From assembly GCA_045635565.1 (NCBI GenBank), contig JAZTVX010000024.1:1-36615 (forward strand): DNA of 36,615 bases, written 5' to 3'. This stretch comes from RGIG4140 sp045635565 (lineage in GTDB: Bacteria > Pseudomonadota > Alphaproteobacteria > CAAHEQ01 > UBA3637). Positions 1 through 8,466 of the stretch are shown piece after piece. The stretch's first letter is position 1. Every line of letters begins with the position of its first letter. The notes beneath the pieces are model-generated. The model was not told the origin of the DNA. It did no database searches and saw nothing but the letters and a program-made list of their open reading frames with translations. Made by a program: the position numbers and the translations under genes.

Positions 1-10
1 GGAGGAAAAC

Positions 11-385
11 ATGAAAAAATTATTATTCATTTTAATATTATCAATAACGATACCGAGTCTGACGTACGCTAAATGTGATGGTGGCGTAGAAACGAAGGGT
101 AAAAATGGGCATGATTATTGTATCAGTGACCAAAAAATGAATTGGTGGAGTGCCTTTGCTTGGTGCAAATCCAATGAACGGCATTTGGCAACAATGGAAG
201 AAGCCTGTAACAATCAAAGTTGGTCGGGTGGTTGCCCCAATATGAATCTTGGTGTTGATAAGCATGTTTGGACAGCATTAGCCTCCGAAAATAATAAAGC
301 TTATCGCGTTCAACTTATTCAGTTCGCTCATGGTAATGTGGGTGTTAGCGAACGTACAGGCAGTTTCTATGTCCTTTGTTACTAA
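11..385 (+). CDS. Small secreted cysteine-rich protein, C-type-lectin-like
   Basis: A 124-residue protein whose exact family I cannot name. It starts with a clear Sec signal peptide (MKK, a hydrophobic run, then TYA), so cleavage is expected after about residue 20 and the mature product should be periplasmic or exported. The mature part has six cysteines (22, 37, 52, 66, 75 and 123), enough for three disulfides. The stretch NWWSAFAWCKSNERHLATM (residues 44-62) has the W-x(3)-A-x-x-W-C-x(5)-H-L-A spacing of C-type-lectin-like folds, and the end (FYVLCY) resembles the last strand and cysteine of that fold. The start is supported by a strong GGAGG site at the window edge, 5-6 bases before the ATG. 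A possible upstream partner lies outside the window. The lectin-like fold is inference and ligand binding is unknown. Confidence 0.75.
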   Translation: MKKLLFILILSITIPSLTYAKCDGGVETKGKNGHDYCISDQKMNWWSAFAWCKSNERHLATMEEACNNQSWSGGCPNMNLGVDKHVWTALASENNKAYRVQLIQFAHGNVGVSERTGSFYVLCY

Positions 386-414
386 TTTATTTTTTATATT
401 AAATTTTGTTTATA

Positions 415-455
415 AAACCACTCCCAAAAATCATTGTAAGTTTCGGGAGTGGTTT
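415..455. terminator. Shared terminator hairpin between convergent genes
   Basis: An 11-bp perfect inverted repeat (AAACCACTCCC at 415-425, GGGAGTGGTTT at 445-455) encloses a 19-base loop. It sits between the secreted-protein gene and the 3' end of trmFO. The A/T-rich arms provide a short U-run in either direction, so it probably ends both transcripts. Confidence 0.8.
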
Positions 456-479
456 GTTTAAAAATGAGAACATGTATTA

Positions 480-1811
480 TTACATGTTTATGTCTGGTAA
501 CCAGTGTGTTAATCGTTCTTTTGCTCTTTGTGTATAAAGACGTTTTCTGTCTTGTCCTTTTACCTTTTTTGTGTAAGCGGATAAATCTAATTCAGGGAAA
601 ATACCGAAGTTGATATTCATTGGTTGGAATAATTCTTCTTTCCCATCAATGGTAATATGAGCCAACATTGAACCTAAAGCAGTTTCTCGTGGTGGTAAAG
701 ATAAATTGGGTAGGGCAGTGAACAAACCGGCCAGTAATCCGATTGAGGCACTTTCAATGTAACCTTCGCAACCGGTTAATTGCCCTGCTAATTTGATATT
801 AGGGCGTTGTTTAAGTTGTAGTTTTTCCGTTAATACACGAGGGCCACAAACAAAAGTATTTCTGTGAATTCCCCCCATTCTGGCAAATTCAGCATTTTTA
901 AGTGCCGGTATCAAACGAAAAACTTCTTTTTGAGCCCCATAAGTTAGTTTCGTCTGAAAACCGACAAGATTCATTAACGAACCTTGTTTGTTTTCTTTGC
1001 GTAATTGAACAACGGCAAAAGGTCGTCGCCCGTCTTCATGTGGATTAGATAAACCAACAGGTTTCATCGGACCAAATAACAATGTTTGACGACCCCGTTC
1101 AGCCATAACTTCAACAGGCAGACATCCTTCAAAATAAGGTGTATTTCTTTCCCAATCCTTGAATTGTACTCTCTCACCTGTTAATAAGGCGTCAATAAAT
1201 TGATTGTATTCATCCTTACTTAATGCACAGTTTAAATAATCGGTTCCGTCCCCTTTGTCATAACGGGATTGATACCATGCGTGTTTCATGTCAATACTTT
1301 CTGTATAAACAATCGGTGCAATGGCATCAAAAAAATGGAGCGAATCCTGTTGTGTTAAATTTTGCAAATCTTGAGCCATTTTGTCACTGGTTAATGGACC
1401 AGTTGCAACAATAATTTGTTCCGAATCGGTATCAGGCAAGCCGGATTCTTTAATTTCAAAAGAAAATAACGGATGAGATTTAAGTGTTTGCGTAATCATT
1501 TCGGCAAATTCTGTGCGATTGACAGCCAATGCCCCACCGGCAGGGACTTGTGTCGCATCAGCACATTTCATAATCAGTGAATCACAACGACGCATTTCTT
1601 CATGTAATAAGCCGACGGCATTGATGTCAGAATCATCAGAACGTAACGAATTTGAACAGACCAGTTCACCAAATAAATCAGTGGTGTGGGCAGGTGTTGA
1701 TTGATGCGGACGCATATCAATCATGTGAACGGGAATATTTCTTTTTAATAATTGCCAAGCGGCTTCTGAACCGGCTAAACCAGCTCCGATAATCGTGATT
1801 TTTTTTGTCAT
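480..1811 (-). CDS. trmFO: Methylenetetrahydrofolate-tRNA-(uracil-54-C5)-methyltransferase TrmFO
   Basis: A cytosolic FAD enzyme that makes 5-methyluridine at tRNA position 54 using methylene-tetrahydrofolate and reduced flavin. The N-terminus has the Rossmann FAD motif (IIGAGLAGSEAAW, from about residue 6), followed by the family blocks GELVCSNSLRSDD and PAGGALAVNR. The C-terminal half carries CEGYIESASIGLLAG, typical of the MnmG/TrmFO superfamily. At 443 residues it has normal length for TrmFO and is far shorter than MnmG (about 620). I chose the ATG at 1811 because AAGGAAAG lies just upstream; the open frame runs on to a TTG at 1850, which gives an implausible N-terminus. It is transcribed divergently from the Sel1 gene, with only 44 bases between the start codons. 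The identification is secure. Confidence 0.95.
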   Translation of the reverse strand: MTKKITIIGAGLAGSEAAWQLLKRNIPVHMIDMRPHQSTPAHTTDLFGELVCSNSLRSDDSDINAVGLLHEEMRRCDSLIMKCADATQVPAGGALAVNRTEFAEMITQTLKSHPLFSFEIKESGLPDTDSEQIIVATGPLTSDKMAQDLQNLTQQDSLHFFDAIAPIVYTESIDMKHAWYQSRYDKGDGTDYLNCALSKDEYNQFIDALLTGERVQFKDWERNTPYFEGCLPVEVMAERGRQTLLFGPMKPVGLSNPHEDGRRPFAVVQLRKENKQGSLMNLVGFQTKLTYGAQKEVFRLIPALKNAEFARMGGIHRNTFVCGPRVLTEKLQLKQRPNIKLAGQLTGCEGYIESASIGLLAGLFTALPNLSLPPRETALGSMLAHITIDGKEELFQPMNINFGIFPELDLSAYTKKVKGQDRKRLYTQRAKERLTHWLPDINM

Positions 1812-1834
1812 TTTTACTTTCCTTTTTAATATAA

Positions 1835-1850
1835 GTGTGCTATAACACAA
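1835..1850. promoter_or_regulatory. Near-palindromic divergent promoter element
   Basis: GTGTGCTATAACACAA is almost palindromic around TATA. Read on the minus strand it offers a -10-like TATAGC placed sensibly for trmFO (start at 1811). Read on the plus strand it offers TATAAC only about 10 bases before the Sel1 gene's ATG at 1856. No convincing -35 is visible on either side, so the assignment is tentative. Confidence 0.4.
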
Positions 1851-1855
1851 AAAGA

Positions 1856-2656
1856 ATGAAAAAGAAATATTTTTGTGACATCGTTTTTATATTTTTCGGC
1901 ATATTAGTGTTTGGTATGCCTGTTTTAGCGTATGAATCAAAATTAAGTCAGGAAGATTTGGCTAAAATTCAAGAAATCAAGGCACACAATAAACAACAAA
2001 TGGAACAACGATTGACGTTGGATAAATATCAAAAGCAACACCCGAATACAATGACACCTCAACCGGAAGAATATTGGGATTTAGCATGGCATGCTCGTTT
2101 AGCAGATTACGGTGATGAAGAAAGTCAATTTGTGATTGCTCGTGCTTATGATAAAGGTCAACAGGTGGATCAGAATCCGAAGAAAGCCATTGCCTTTTAT
2201 GAAAAAGCGGCTGACCAAGGTCATATTGATGCCTGTATGCGTTTAGGGGAAATATATGCCGAAAACAAATGGGTTAAAAAAGATGATGAAAAGTCATTAT
2301 ATTGGTATGCAAAAGCTGCTAAAAACGGGTATGTTCAGGCACAATTAAAAGTATCTGAAATTTATAAGAGAAAAGGGGATTATCTGTTGGCTGTTTTGTA
2401 CTTGGAAACTGGTTTGAAACAATTGTTTCCGCAGGCTGAAAATGTCGATTCGTATGCTCCTGATTTGGTTGAGTTAAAAAGATTGGCAAAAATTCAAAAA
2501 AAGATGAATGAGCGAGGGGTTCATAAAACTGTTTTGCATGAAAACGGTTTAACGGCTTTTAAATCAAAACGATTGCATGTTCCCTTGTCGGCTACTCGTT
2601 CGCAAATACAGCCGTTTAAACCGAAAAAACGGGTGGTTCAAGGGGTTTCTCAATGA
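1856..2656 (+). CDS. Secreted Sel1/TPR-like repeat protein
   Basis: A 266-residue protein with an N-terminal signal peptide (MKKK, hydrophobic core to about residue 23, cleavage near A25), so probably periplasmic. After a charged helical stretch (about residues 27-60), residues 85-172 carry two clear Sel1-type repeats, for example QFVIARAYDKG with a following AIAFYEKAADQGH and MRLGEIYAE with SLYWYAKAAKNGY, plus a degenerate third. Such solenoids usually mediate protein-protein contacts; the partner is unknown. The C-terminal 60 residues are basic and lack repeats. I chose the ATG at 1856 because it opens the signal peptide; an in-frame GTG at 1835 lies within the promoter palindrome. The stop overlaps the dusB start (ATGA), so translation of dusB is likely coupled. 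Confidence 0.75.
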   Translation: MKKKYFCDIVFIFFGILVFGMPVLAYESKLSQEDLAKIQEIKAHNKQQMEQRLTLDKYQKQHPNTMTPQPEEYWDLAWHARLADYGDEESQFVIARAYDKGQQVDQNPKKAIAFYEKAADQGHIDACMRLGEIYAENKWVKKDDEKSLYWYAKAAKNGYVQAQLKVSEIYKRKGDYLLAVLYLETGLKQLFPQAENVDSYAPDLVELKRLAKIQKKMNERGVHKTVLHENGLTAFKSKRLHVPLSATRSQIQPFKPKKRVVQGVSQ

Positions 2657-3597
2657 CAGTAACGCAAACGTGTCCTGTCTATTCGGCTCCAATGGCCGGT
2701 GTAACGGATAAACCGTTTCGTTTGATGTTACGTCGGTTCGGTATGCAGCCTCTTTATACAGAAATGATAGGGGTAAATACATTGGCATATCGTCATCCGT
2801 CAACTTGTAAGATGATACATATAGCCGATGAAAAAAATATTATTGTTCAGTTGGTTGGAATAGATGAAGAAAATTTAATCAAAGGTGCTAAAGAAGCCGA
2901 ATTTAACGGAGCAATCGGTATCGACATTAACATGGGTTGTCCTGTAAAAAAACTGATTTCCAACGGGAGTGGTGCGGCTTTAATGAAAGATATTGACAGA
3001 GCTTGTCGATTGGTGGAGCGGATAAGGGAAAATGTTTCTGTTCCGGTGAGTGTCAAAACACGTTTAGGGTGGGATGCACAACACATCACAATTGATGAAT
3101 TTGTTCAAAAAATGAGCCAAACCGGTGTTTCTCATATAACCATACATGGACGGACACGAGAACAGGGCTATTCCGGAGAAGCAGATGTTGCCAAAATGGT
3201 GCAGATGGCACATTTAAACATTGTTCCAATTATTGCTAATGGTGATATTACAGATATTTCCAGTGCAACCCGGATTCAGCAGGTCGGTTGTTTTGCCGGT
3301 ATGATGGTTGGACGGGGTATTTTGGGTAAACCATGGTTATTGCAGGAGATAGAAACCAAACAGAAACCATCATTTTGTTTAAGTGAGATTGTTTTAGAAC
3401 ACTTGGATTTAATGTTGCATTATTATGGTCGGCATGGTTTATATGTTGCCCGAAAACACTTGGCGTGGTATGCTCGCGGTAAAAAAGATGTTGCACAATT
3501 TTGTCGAAATATATATCTTGAAGAAGATGAAAAAAAAGTAAAACGATACATCAACTCTTTTTTGACAAATGCTGAAGAAGTCGAAGAAAAGGAATAG
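2653..3597 (+). CDS. dusB: tRNA-dihydrouridine synthase, DusB type
   Basis: An FMN-dependent cytosolic enzyme that reduces uridines to dihydrouridine in the tRNA D-loop. The TIM-barrel opening SAPMAGVTDKPFR, the catalytic cysteine in INMGCPVKK (C96), the VSVKTRLGW strand, ITIHGRTREQGYSG and the phosphate-binding IIANGDI and MVGRGILGKPW blocks are all in the expected order. The length of 314 is near normal. It overlaps the Sel1 gene by 4 bases and sits 3 bases before trkA. In many alphaproteobacteria this gene (nifR3) leads a dusB-ntrBC-ntrYX-trkA-hfq cluster, but here trkA follows directly. DusB is preferred over DusA/DusC because of the ntr/trk context and the motif spelling. Substrate position is inferred from the family. 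Confidence 0.93.
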   Translation: MTVTQTCPVYSAPMAGVTDKPFRLMLRRFGMQPLYTEMIGVNTLAYRHPSTCKMIHIADEKNIIVQLVGIDEENLIKGAKEAEFNGAIGIDINMGCPVKKLISNGSGAALMKDIDRACRLVERIRENVSVPVSVKTRLGWDAQHITIDEFVQKMSQTGVSHITIHGRTREQGYSGEADVAKMVQMAHLNIVPIIANGDITDISSATRIQQVGCFAGMMVGRGILGKPWLLQEIETKQKPSFCLSEIVLEHLDLMLHYYGRHGLYVARKHLAWYARGKKDVAQFCRNIYLEEDEKKVKRYINSFLTNAEEVEEKE

Positions 3598-3600
3598 AAT

Positions 3601-4968
3601 ATGAAAATAATTATTGCCGGTGCTGGACAGATTGGTGTTGGATTAGCAAAATATCTGCGTGCTGAAAACAACGATATTGTATTGGTTGACAGTGACTGTG
3701 GTCGTTTGAGTAATTTAAGTGAGCAATTAGATATTCAAACAATTGAAGGTTCAGCTGCTTATCCGGCTATTTTGGAAAAAGCCGGTGCTCGTCAGGCGGA
3801 TGTTTTTATCGCTGTTACCGGTTCCGATGAAACTAATATTGTGTCGTGTGGTGTGGCTCGGTCAATTTTTAATATTCCGACACGAATTGCTCGTATTTTA
3901 GCAAGCGAATATATGTCTCAGAAATATAAATCTTTTTTACAGTCATTAAGTATTGATGTTGTTTTATCGCCGGAAATGGAAACGGCTCGTCGTGTGTTGG
4001 AAAATTTATCCGTTTCACATTCGGTTGATTTCTTTAATTTATCAGATGGTGTTGCAAAATTGATTGGATTAAGATGTCGTAAGACATCACCTCTTGTCGG
4101 GAAAACCGTTCGTGAATTAAGAACATTAACGGAAGGTTTCAGCATTCAGTTTGTTGCCATTAAACGTCGTCAACGGTTAAGGTCTTTGGAAGACACCATT
4201 TTGCGTGTTGGTGATGATGTTTATTTTGTGGTTGATTCCAAGCACGTTGAACCAATTTTGGATATCTTCGCTTATGAAACAATTTCACCCAAATATATGG
4301 TGGTTTTTGGGGGTGGAAAGGTGGGTTATCAATTAGCCAGATTGTTGGAACACACATCATATGCCCAAGATGTAACGGTCGTTGAAATGAATGAGGAACG
4401 TGCTCGTTACATTGCCGAAAGATTGGAAAATACATTGGTTATCCATGGTGATGGTTTAGATGATAAACTGGTTGATGATTTAAAATTGTCCAATTATCAG
4501 GTTGCTATTGCGACAACTCAATCTGATGAAAGCAATATTTTGCTATCATTGTTAGCCAAACGAAACGGTGTGGAACGAACATGTGCATTGATACATAATC
4601 CATTGTATGATGATTTAGTAACAGGATTAGGGGTTGATGTATCGATTGAACCCAACTCTGTTCTTGTTTCTGCTATTTTGCAACACATGCGAAAAGGTCG
4701 TGTTAAAAGCGATTACTTTATTCAATCCGGTATTGGTGAGATTTTGGAAGTGGAAGCATTGGAAACATCGAAAATCACACATGCGCCCTTGGGAAAAATC
4801 AAAATACCGACAGGAGTTGTGATTGCCGGTGTCGTGCGAAACGGTGAATTTATGATTCCTCAACAAGACTTTATCATTCAAAAACAGGATTTGGTCATTT
4901 TATTTGTGGAACGGGGAAAAGTGCGTGAAGCAGAAAAGTTATTTACGGTCGGATTTAATTTCTTCTAA
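3601..4968 (+). CDS. trkA: Trk potassium uptake regulatory subunit TrkA
   Basis: The peripheral NAD-binding subunit that gates the TrkH/TrkG potassium channel at the inner face of the membrane. It has the full two-fold layout: RCK_N domain 1 (MKIIIAGAGQIG at the N-terminus), RCK_C domain 1 ending near residue 220, RCK_N domain 2 (MVVFGGGKVGYQLAR from about residue 232), and RCK_C domain 2 in the last 80 residues. The length of 455 matches the family (about 458). A GGAAT site lies just before the ATG, and the gap to dusB is 3 bases, so they are co-transcribed. The channel subunit is not in the window. The usual alphaproteobacterial neighbours ntrX (before) and hfq (after) are missing. Confidence 0.95.
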   Translation: MKIIIAGAGQIGVGLAKYLRAENNDIVLVDSDCGRLSNLSEQLDIQTIEGSAAYPAILEKAGARQADVFIAVTGSDETNIVSCGVARSIFNIPTRIARILASEYMSQKYKSFLQSLSIDVVLSPEMETARRVLENLSVSHSVDFFNLSDGVAKLIGLRCRKTSPLVGKTVRELRTLTEGFSIQFVAIKRRQRLRSLEDTILRVGDDVYFVVDSKHVEPILDIFAYETISPKYMVVFGGGKVGYQLARLLEHTSYAQDVTVVEMNEERARYIAERLENTLVIHGDGLDDKLVDDLKLSNYQVAIATTQSDESNILLSLLAKRNGVERTCALIHNPLYDDLVTGLGVDVSIEPNSVLVSAILQHMRKGRVKSDYFIQSGIGEILEVEALETSKITHAPLGKIKIPTGVVIAGVVRNGEFMIPQQDFIIQKQDLVILFVERGKVREAEKLFTVGFNFF

Positions 4969-4970
4969 CA

Positions 4971-7900
4971 ATGTATGAAAAAATTTCACTTTGTGGCATA
5001 CCGAATGGTTATCAGGGAATTGTTTTAAAACGCCTGTTACAAAATTCATCTGTTCACTGTCATGTTGTTGCTAATGACAGGCAGTTATCTTTTTTGCAAG
5101 AAACAATTGCTTTAATGAATCCTGATATACGAATATTGGTTTTCCCGAATTGGGATACTGTTCCATACGACAGGGTTTCACCTAAATCTGAAATTATCGG
5201 AGAACGTATCAATACCCTGATAACATTAAAAGAAATTAAACAGAAACAGACATTGAAACAACCTGTTTTGGTTCTAACAACAGTTGCAGCTTTGATGCAG
5301 AAAGTTCCCCCTCTGTCATTTTTTGATAAGGGTGTTTTGCAGTTGTCAATCGGTCAAACGATAAATTTTGACGATGTGAAACAATATTTAACAGAAAATA
5401 ATTATATTTCAAGTAATACGGTTGTATCTGTTGGAGAATATGCTGTTCGAGGCGGATTGATTGATGTTTTTCCATCCGGTTTAATTCATCCCATTCGTGT
5501 AGATTTTTTCGGAGATGAAATTGATTCGATTAAATATTTTGATGAAAGTACACAACGAACATTAAAAAATATTCAAAGCATTACTTTAAAGCCTGTTTCA
5601 GAATATCGTTTGACACCGAAAAGTATTTCTCGGTTTCGAACGAGTTATCGTACATTATTTGATAATGTGCAAAATGATTACTTTTATGAAGCCGTTAGTA
5701 ACGGGATTATGGCTCAAGGAATTGAACATTTTTTGCCTCTGTTCTTTGATGAAATGGCAGATTTGTTTGATTATTTGCCTGATTGTTCATTTTCTTTTGA
5801 TTTTCAGGTCGATGATGCCATACAGGCTCGTAGTGAACAGATTTTGGAATATTACGAGGCACGACGGATTGCATTGGAAAATGTTGGCCATTTTGCACAA
5901 GATAAATATCGTCCCATACCGCCCGATTTGTTTTTTTTAACACAAGAAGACGTTTTACAAAAGGTGGCACAATATGAGCATTATATTTTTTCACCATATG
6001 TAGAACCTGACAAACAGGATGAAAAAGGGCGTATCGGGAAAACATTTGTTGATGTGCGTGTTCAGGAAAATAAAGATGTTTTTGATGCTGTAATACAACA
6101 GATTTCGGGTGAAAAACGTGCTGTTATTTTATCGGCATCAACGTTCGGTGCAACACAACGACTCATGGGTGTTTTTCGGGAACACGGTTTAAAATTGCAT
6201 GAAGCCAACACATGGTCGGAAAGTATTCAAAATACGCCGTCTATTTTGGTTGCTCCGTTTATAAACGGTTTTTCAAATGAACATTTTATTTTAATTACAG
6301 AAACGGATATGTTTGGAGAACGTCTGATACAAACACGTCGTAAACCCAAAAATAAAAATTTTATTTCGGATATCGGAACGTTGAATGTTGATGATTTAGT
6401 TGTACATCAAATACATGGCGTTGGGCGATATCTCGGTTTGTTTCCTATCAAGACCGGAACAATTACGCATGATTGTATCGGATTGGTTTATGCTGGGGGT
6501 GATAAATTATTTGTGCCGGTTGAAAATGCAGATATTTTATCAAAATATGGTTCGGAAAATGTATCGCTTGATACGTTGGGTTCACCAGTCTTTTTGCAAC
6601 GGAAAGAACGTGTCAAAAAAGATTTATTTGTCATGGCTGAACGTTTAATCGGTATTGCTTCTCAACGGGCATTAAATAAAACAGAACCAATATTGATACC
6701 TCACGGGACATATCAAGAGTTTTGTATGCGTTTTCCTTATGTTGAAACAGATGATCAGTTGCGAACCATGCAGGAAGTGGAAACGGATTTGTCATTGACA
6801 CAGCCGATGGATAGATTAGTTTGTGGAGATGTTGGATTTGGAAAAACGGAAATTGCATTACGTACGGCTTTTTTAGTTGCCATGGCTGGGTTGCAGGTTG
6901 TGGTTGTTGCTCCGACAACATTATTGGCAATGCAACATGCACAAACTTTTTCAGAACGGTTTAAAGGGTTTCCCATACGTGTCGGGGCATTATCCAGATT
7001 AGTGTCGTCCAAGCAAAGTAAACAAATTAAAAAAGAATTGGCTGATGGTACATTAGATATTGTTATCGGGACGCATGCATTATTATCTCAATCCGTTTCT
7101 TTTAAACGTCTTGGTTTAGTTATTGTTGATGAAGAACAACATTTTGGTGTGACACATAAGGAACGTTTAAAAGAATTACAAAAGGGAGTACATGTATTGA
7201 CATTAACGGCAACGCCGATACCTAGAACATTACAATTATCTCTATCAGGTGTGAGAGAGTTATCCATTATAGCGACACCACCTGTTGATAGATTAGCCGT
7301 AAAAACATTTGTTACACCTTTTGATGGTGTTATCATTAAGGAAGCAATTTTAAGAGAGCATTTTAGGGGAGGTCAAATATTTTTTGTGTGTCCACGTATT
7401 TCGGATATGGCAGAAGTCCGTCAAATTTTGGCAGAATTGGTTCCGGATATTCATGTGGTAGAAGCACATGGTCAAATGGCGGCTTCTTCTTTGGAAAAGA
7501 TTATGCAGGATTTTGCTCGAAAAAAATACGATATTTTATTGGCAACAAGTATAATTGAATCCGGATTGGATATATCTTCTGTTAATACCATTATTATTTA
7601 TCGGGCAGATATGTTTGGTTTATCGGCATTATATCAAATGCGTGGTCGTGTCGGACGAGGCAAATTGAGGGCGTATGCCTATTTAACAACTCCACCGTAT
7701 GCTCGTTTAAATACGGCTGCCCAAAAACGGTTGAATGTAATGCAAAGTTTGGACAGTTTAGGGGCTGGTTTTACGTTGGCAAGTCATGATTTGGATATTC
7801 GGGGAGCAGGCAATTTATTAGGGCAGGAACAATCAGGACATATTCGGGAAGTCGGTGTTGCTTTATATCAAAAAATGCTTGCCGATGCGATACAAACACT

Positions 7901-8378
7901 TAAAAAGAATAAGACGAAAGAGGTTGTTGAAACATTTTCACCTCAAATTTCTGTTGGATTATCTGTTTTTATTCCGGAAACGTATATAACGGATTTGGAT
8001 ACTCGCATGGATTTATATCAGCGAATTGGTCATATTGAAATATTGGAAGAAATTGATTGTTTTAAAGATGAAATGATTGACAGATTTGGTGTGTATCCAC
8101 AGGAAGTTGATAATTTGTTTTTGACAATACGGCTAAAAATTCTTTGCAAAAAAGCACATATCGAACGATTGGATATCGGTGAAAAAGGGGCAACGATTTC
8201 TTTTTACCAAAATATTTTTCCCAATCCCATCGGCTTGATAGATTATATTTCTTCTCAAATGGGAACAATCCGTATTCGACCGGATCAAAAGTTAGTTGTT
8301 TTACGTCCTTTTGATACCATTGAAAATCGATTGAAAGGTATTGAAAATATTATTATACGGATTGCAAATCTGGTTTGA
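4971..8378 (+). CDS. mfd: Transcription-repair coupling factor Mfd
   Basis: A DNA translocase that removes RNA polymerase stalled at DNA lesions and recruits UvrA. The order of domains is as in the family: a UvrB-like module (NWDTVPYDRVSP, then the FPSGLIHPIRVDFFGDEIDSI block), an RNA-polymerase-interacting domain (DLVVHQIHGVGRYLGL), then two helicase domains with Walker A GDVGFGKT (residues 619-626), DEEQ box (720-723), TATPIPRTL and QMRGRVGRGK, and the C-terminal TRCF domain. The length of 1135 is normal. It begins 2 bases after the trkA stop without a strong ribosome binding site, so it probably depends on coupled translation. It ends the dusB-trkA-mfd run; the next gene has its own promoter. 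Confidence 0.97.
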   Translation: MYEKISLCGIPNGYQGIVLKRLLQNSSVHCHVVANDRQLSFLQETIALMNPDIRILVFPNWDTVPYDRVSPKSEIIGERINTLITLKEIKQKQTLKQPVLVLTTVAALMQKVPPLSFFDKGVLQLSIGQTINFDDVKQYLTENNYISSNTVVSVGEYAVRGGLIDVFPSGLIHPIRVDFFGDEIDSIKYFDESTQRTLKNIQSITLKPVSEYRLTPKSISRFRTSYRTLFDNVQNDYFYEAVSNGIMAQGIEHFLPLFFDEMADLFDYLPDCSFSFDFQVDDAIQARSEQILEYYEARRIALENVGHFAQDKYRPIPPDLFFLTQEDVLQKVAQYEHYIFSPYVEPDKQDEKGRIGKTFVDVRVQENKDVFDAVIQQISGEKRAVILSASTFGATQRLMGVFREHGLKLHEANTWSESIQNTPSILVAPFINGFSNEHFILITETDMFGERLIQTRRKPKNKNFISDIGTLNVDDLVVHQIHGVGRYLGLFPIKTGTITHDCIGLVYAGGDKLFVPVENADILSKYGSENVSLDTLGSPVFLQRKERVKKDLFVMAERLIGIASQRALNKTEPILIPHGTYQEFCMRFPYVETDDQLRTMQEVETDLSLTQPMDRLVCGDVGFGKTEIALRTAFLVAMAGLQVVVVAPTTLLAMQHAQTFSERFKGFPIRVGALSRLVSSKQSKQIKKELADGTLDIVIGTHALLSQSVSFKRLGLVIVDEEQHFGVTHKERLKELQKGVHVLTLTATPIPRTLQLSLSGVRELSIIATPPVDRLAVKTFVTPFDGVIIKEAILREHFRGGQIFFVCPRISDMAEVRQILAELVPDIHVVEAHGQMAASSLEKIMQDFARKKYDILLATSIIESGLDISSVNTIIIYRADMFGLSALYQMRGRVGRGKLRAYAYLTTPPYARLNTAAQKRLNVMQSLDSLGAGFTLASHDLDIRGAGNLLGQEQSGHIREVGVALYQKMLADAIQTLKKNKTKEVVETFSPQISVGLSVFIPETYITDLDTRMDLYQRIGHIEILEEIDCFKDEMIDRFGVYPQEVDNLFLTIRLKILCKKAHIERLDIGEKGATISFYQNIFPNPIGLIDYISSQMGTIRIRPDQKLVVLRPFDTIENRLKGIENIIIRIANLV

Positions 8379-8388
8379 GTAAAATAAC

Positions 8389-8417
8389 TTGACAATAAGC
8401 TGTAAATATGATATTTT
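8389..8417 (+). promoter_or_regulatory. Sigma-70-like promoter for the paralogue trio
   Basis: CTTGACA (-35 core 8389-8394), a 17-base spacer and TATTTT (-10 at 8412-8417) lie 50 bases before the first paralogue. The -35 starts only 10 bases after the mfd stop, and no terminator hairpin is visible between them. Confidence 0.6.
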
Positions 8418-8466
8418 CCCTTATATGTCAAAAAGTTCAGATAAAACCAGAAAAGGATAAATGAAG

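Noticed and set aside
480..1850. TTG-initiated, 13-codon longer TrmFO
   Set aside because: The ATG at 1811 has a good ribosome binding site and gives the canonical N-terminus. The extension runs into the divergent promoter.
5707..6045. Minus-strand open frame of 112 codons inside mfd
   Set aside because: It is fully within a conserved gene in another frame and has no recognisable motif.
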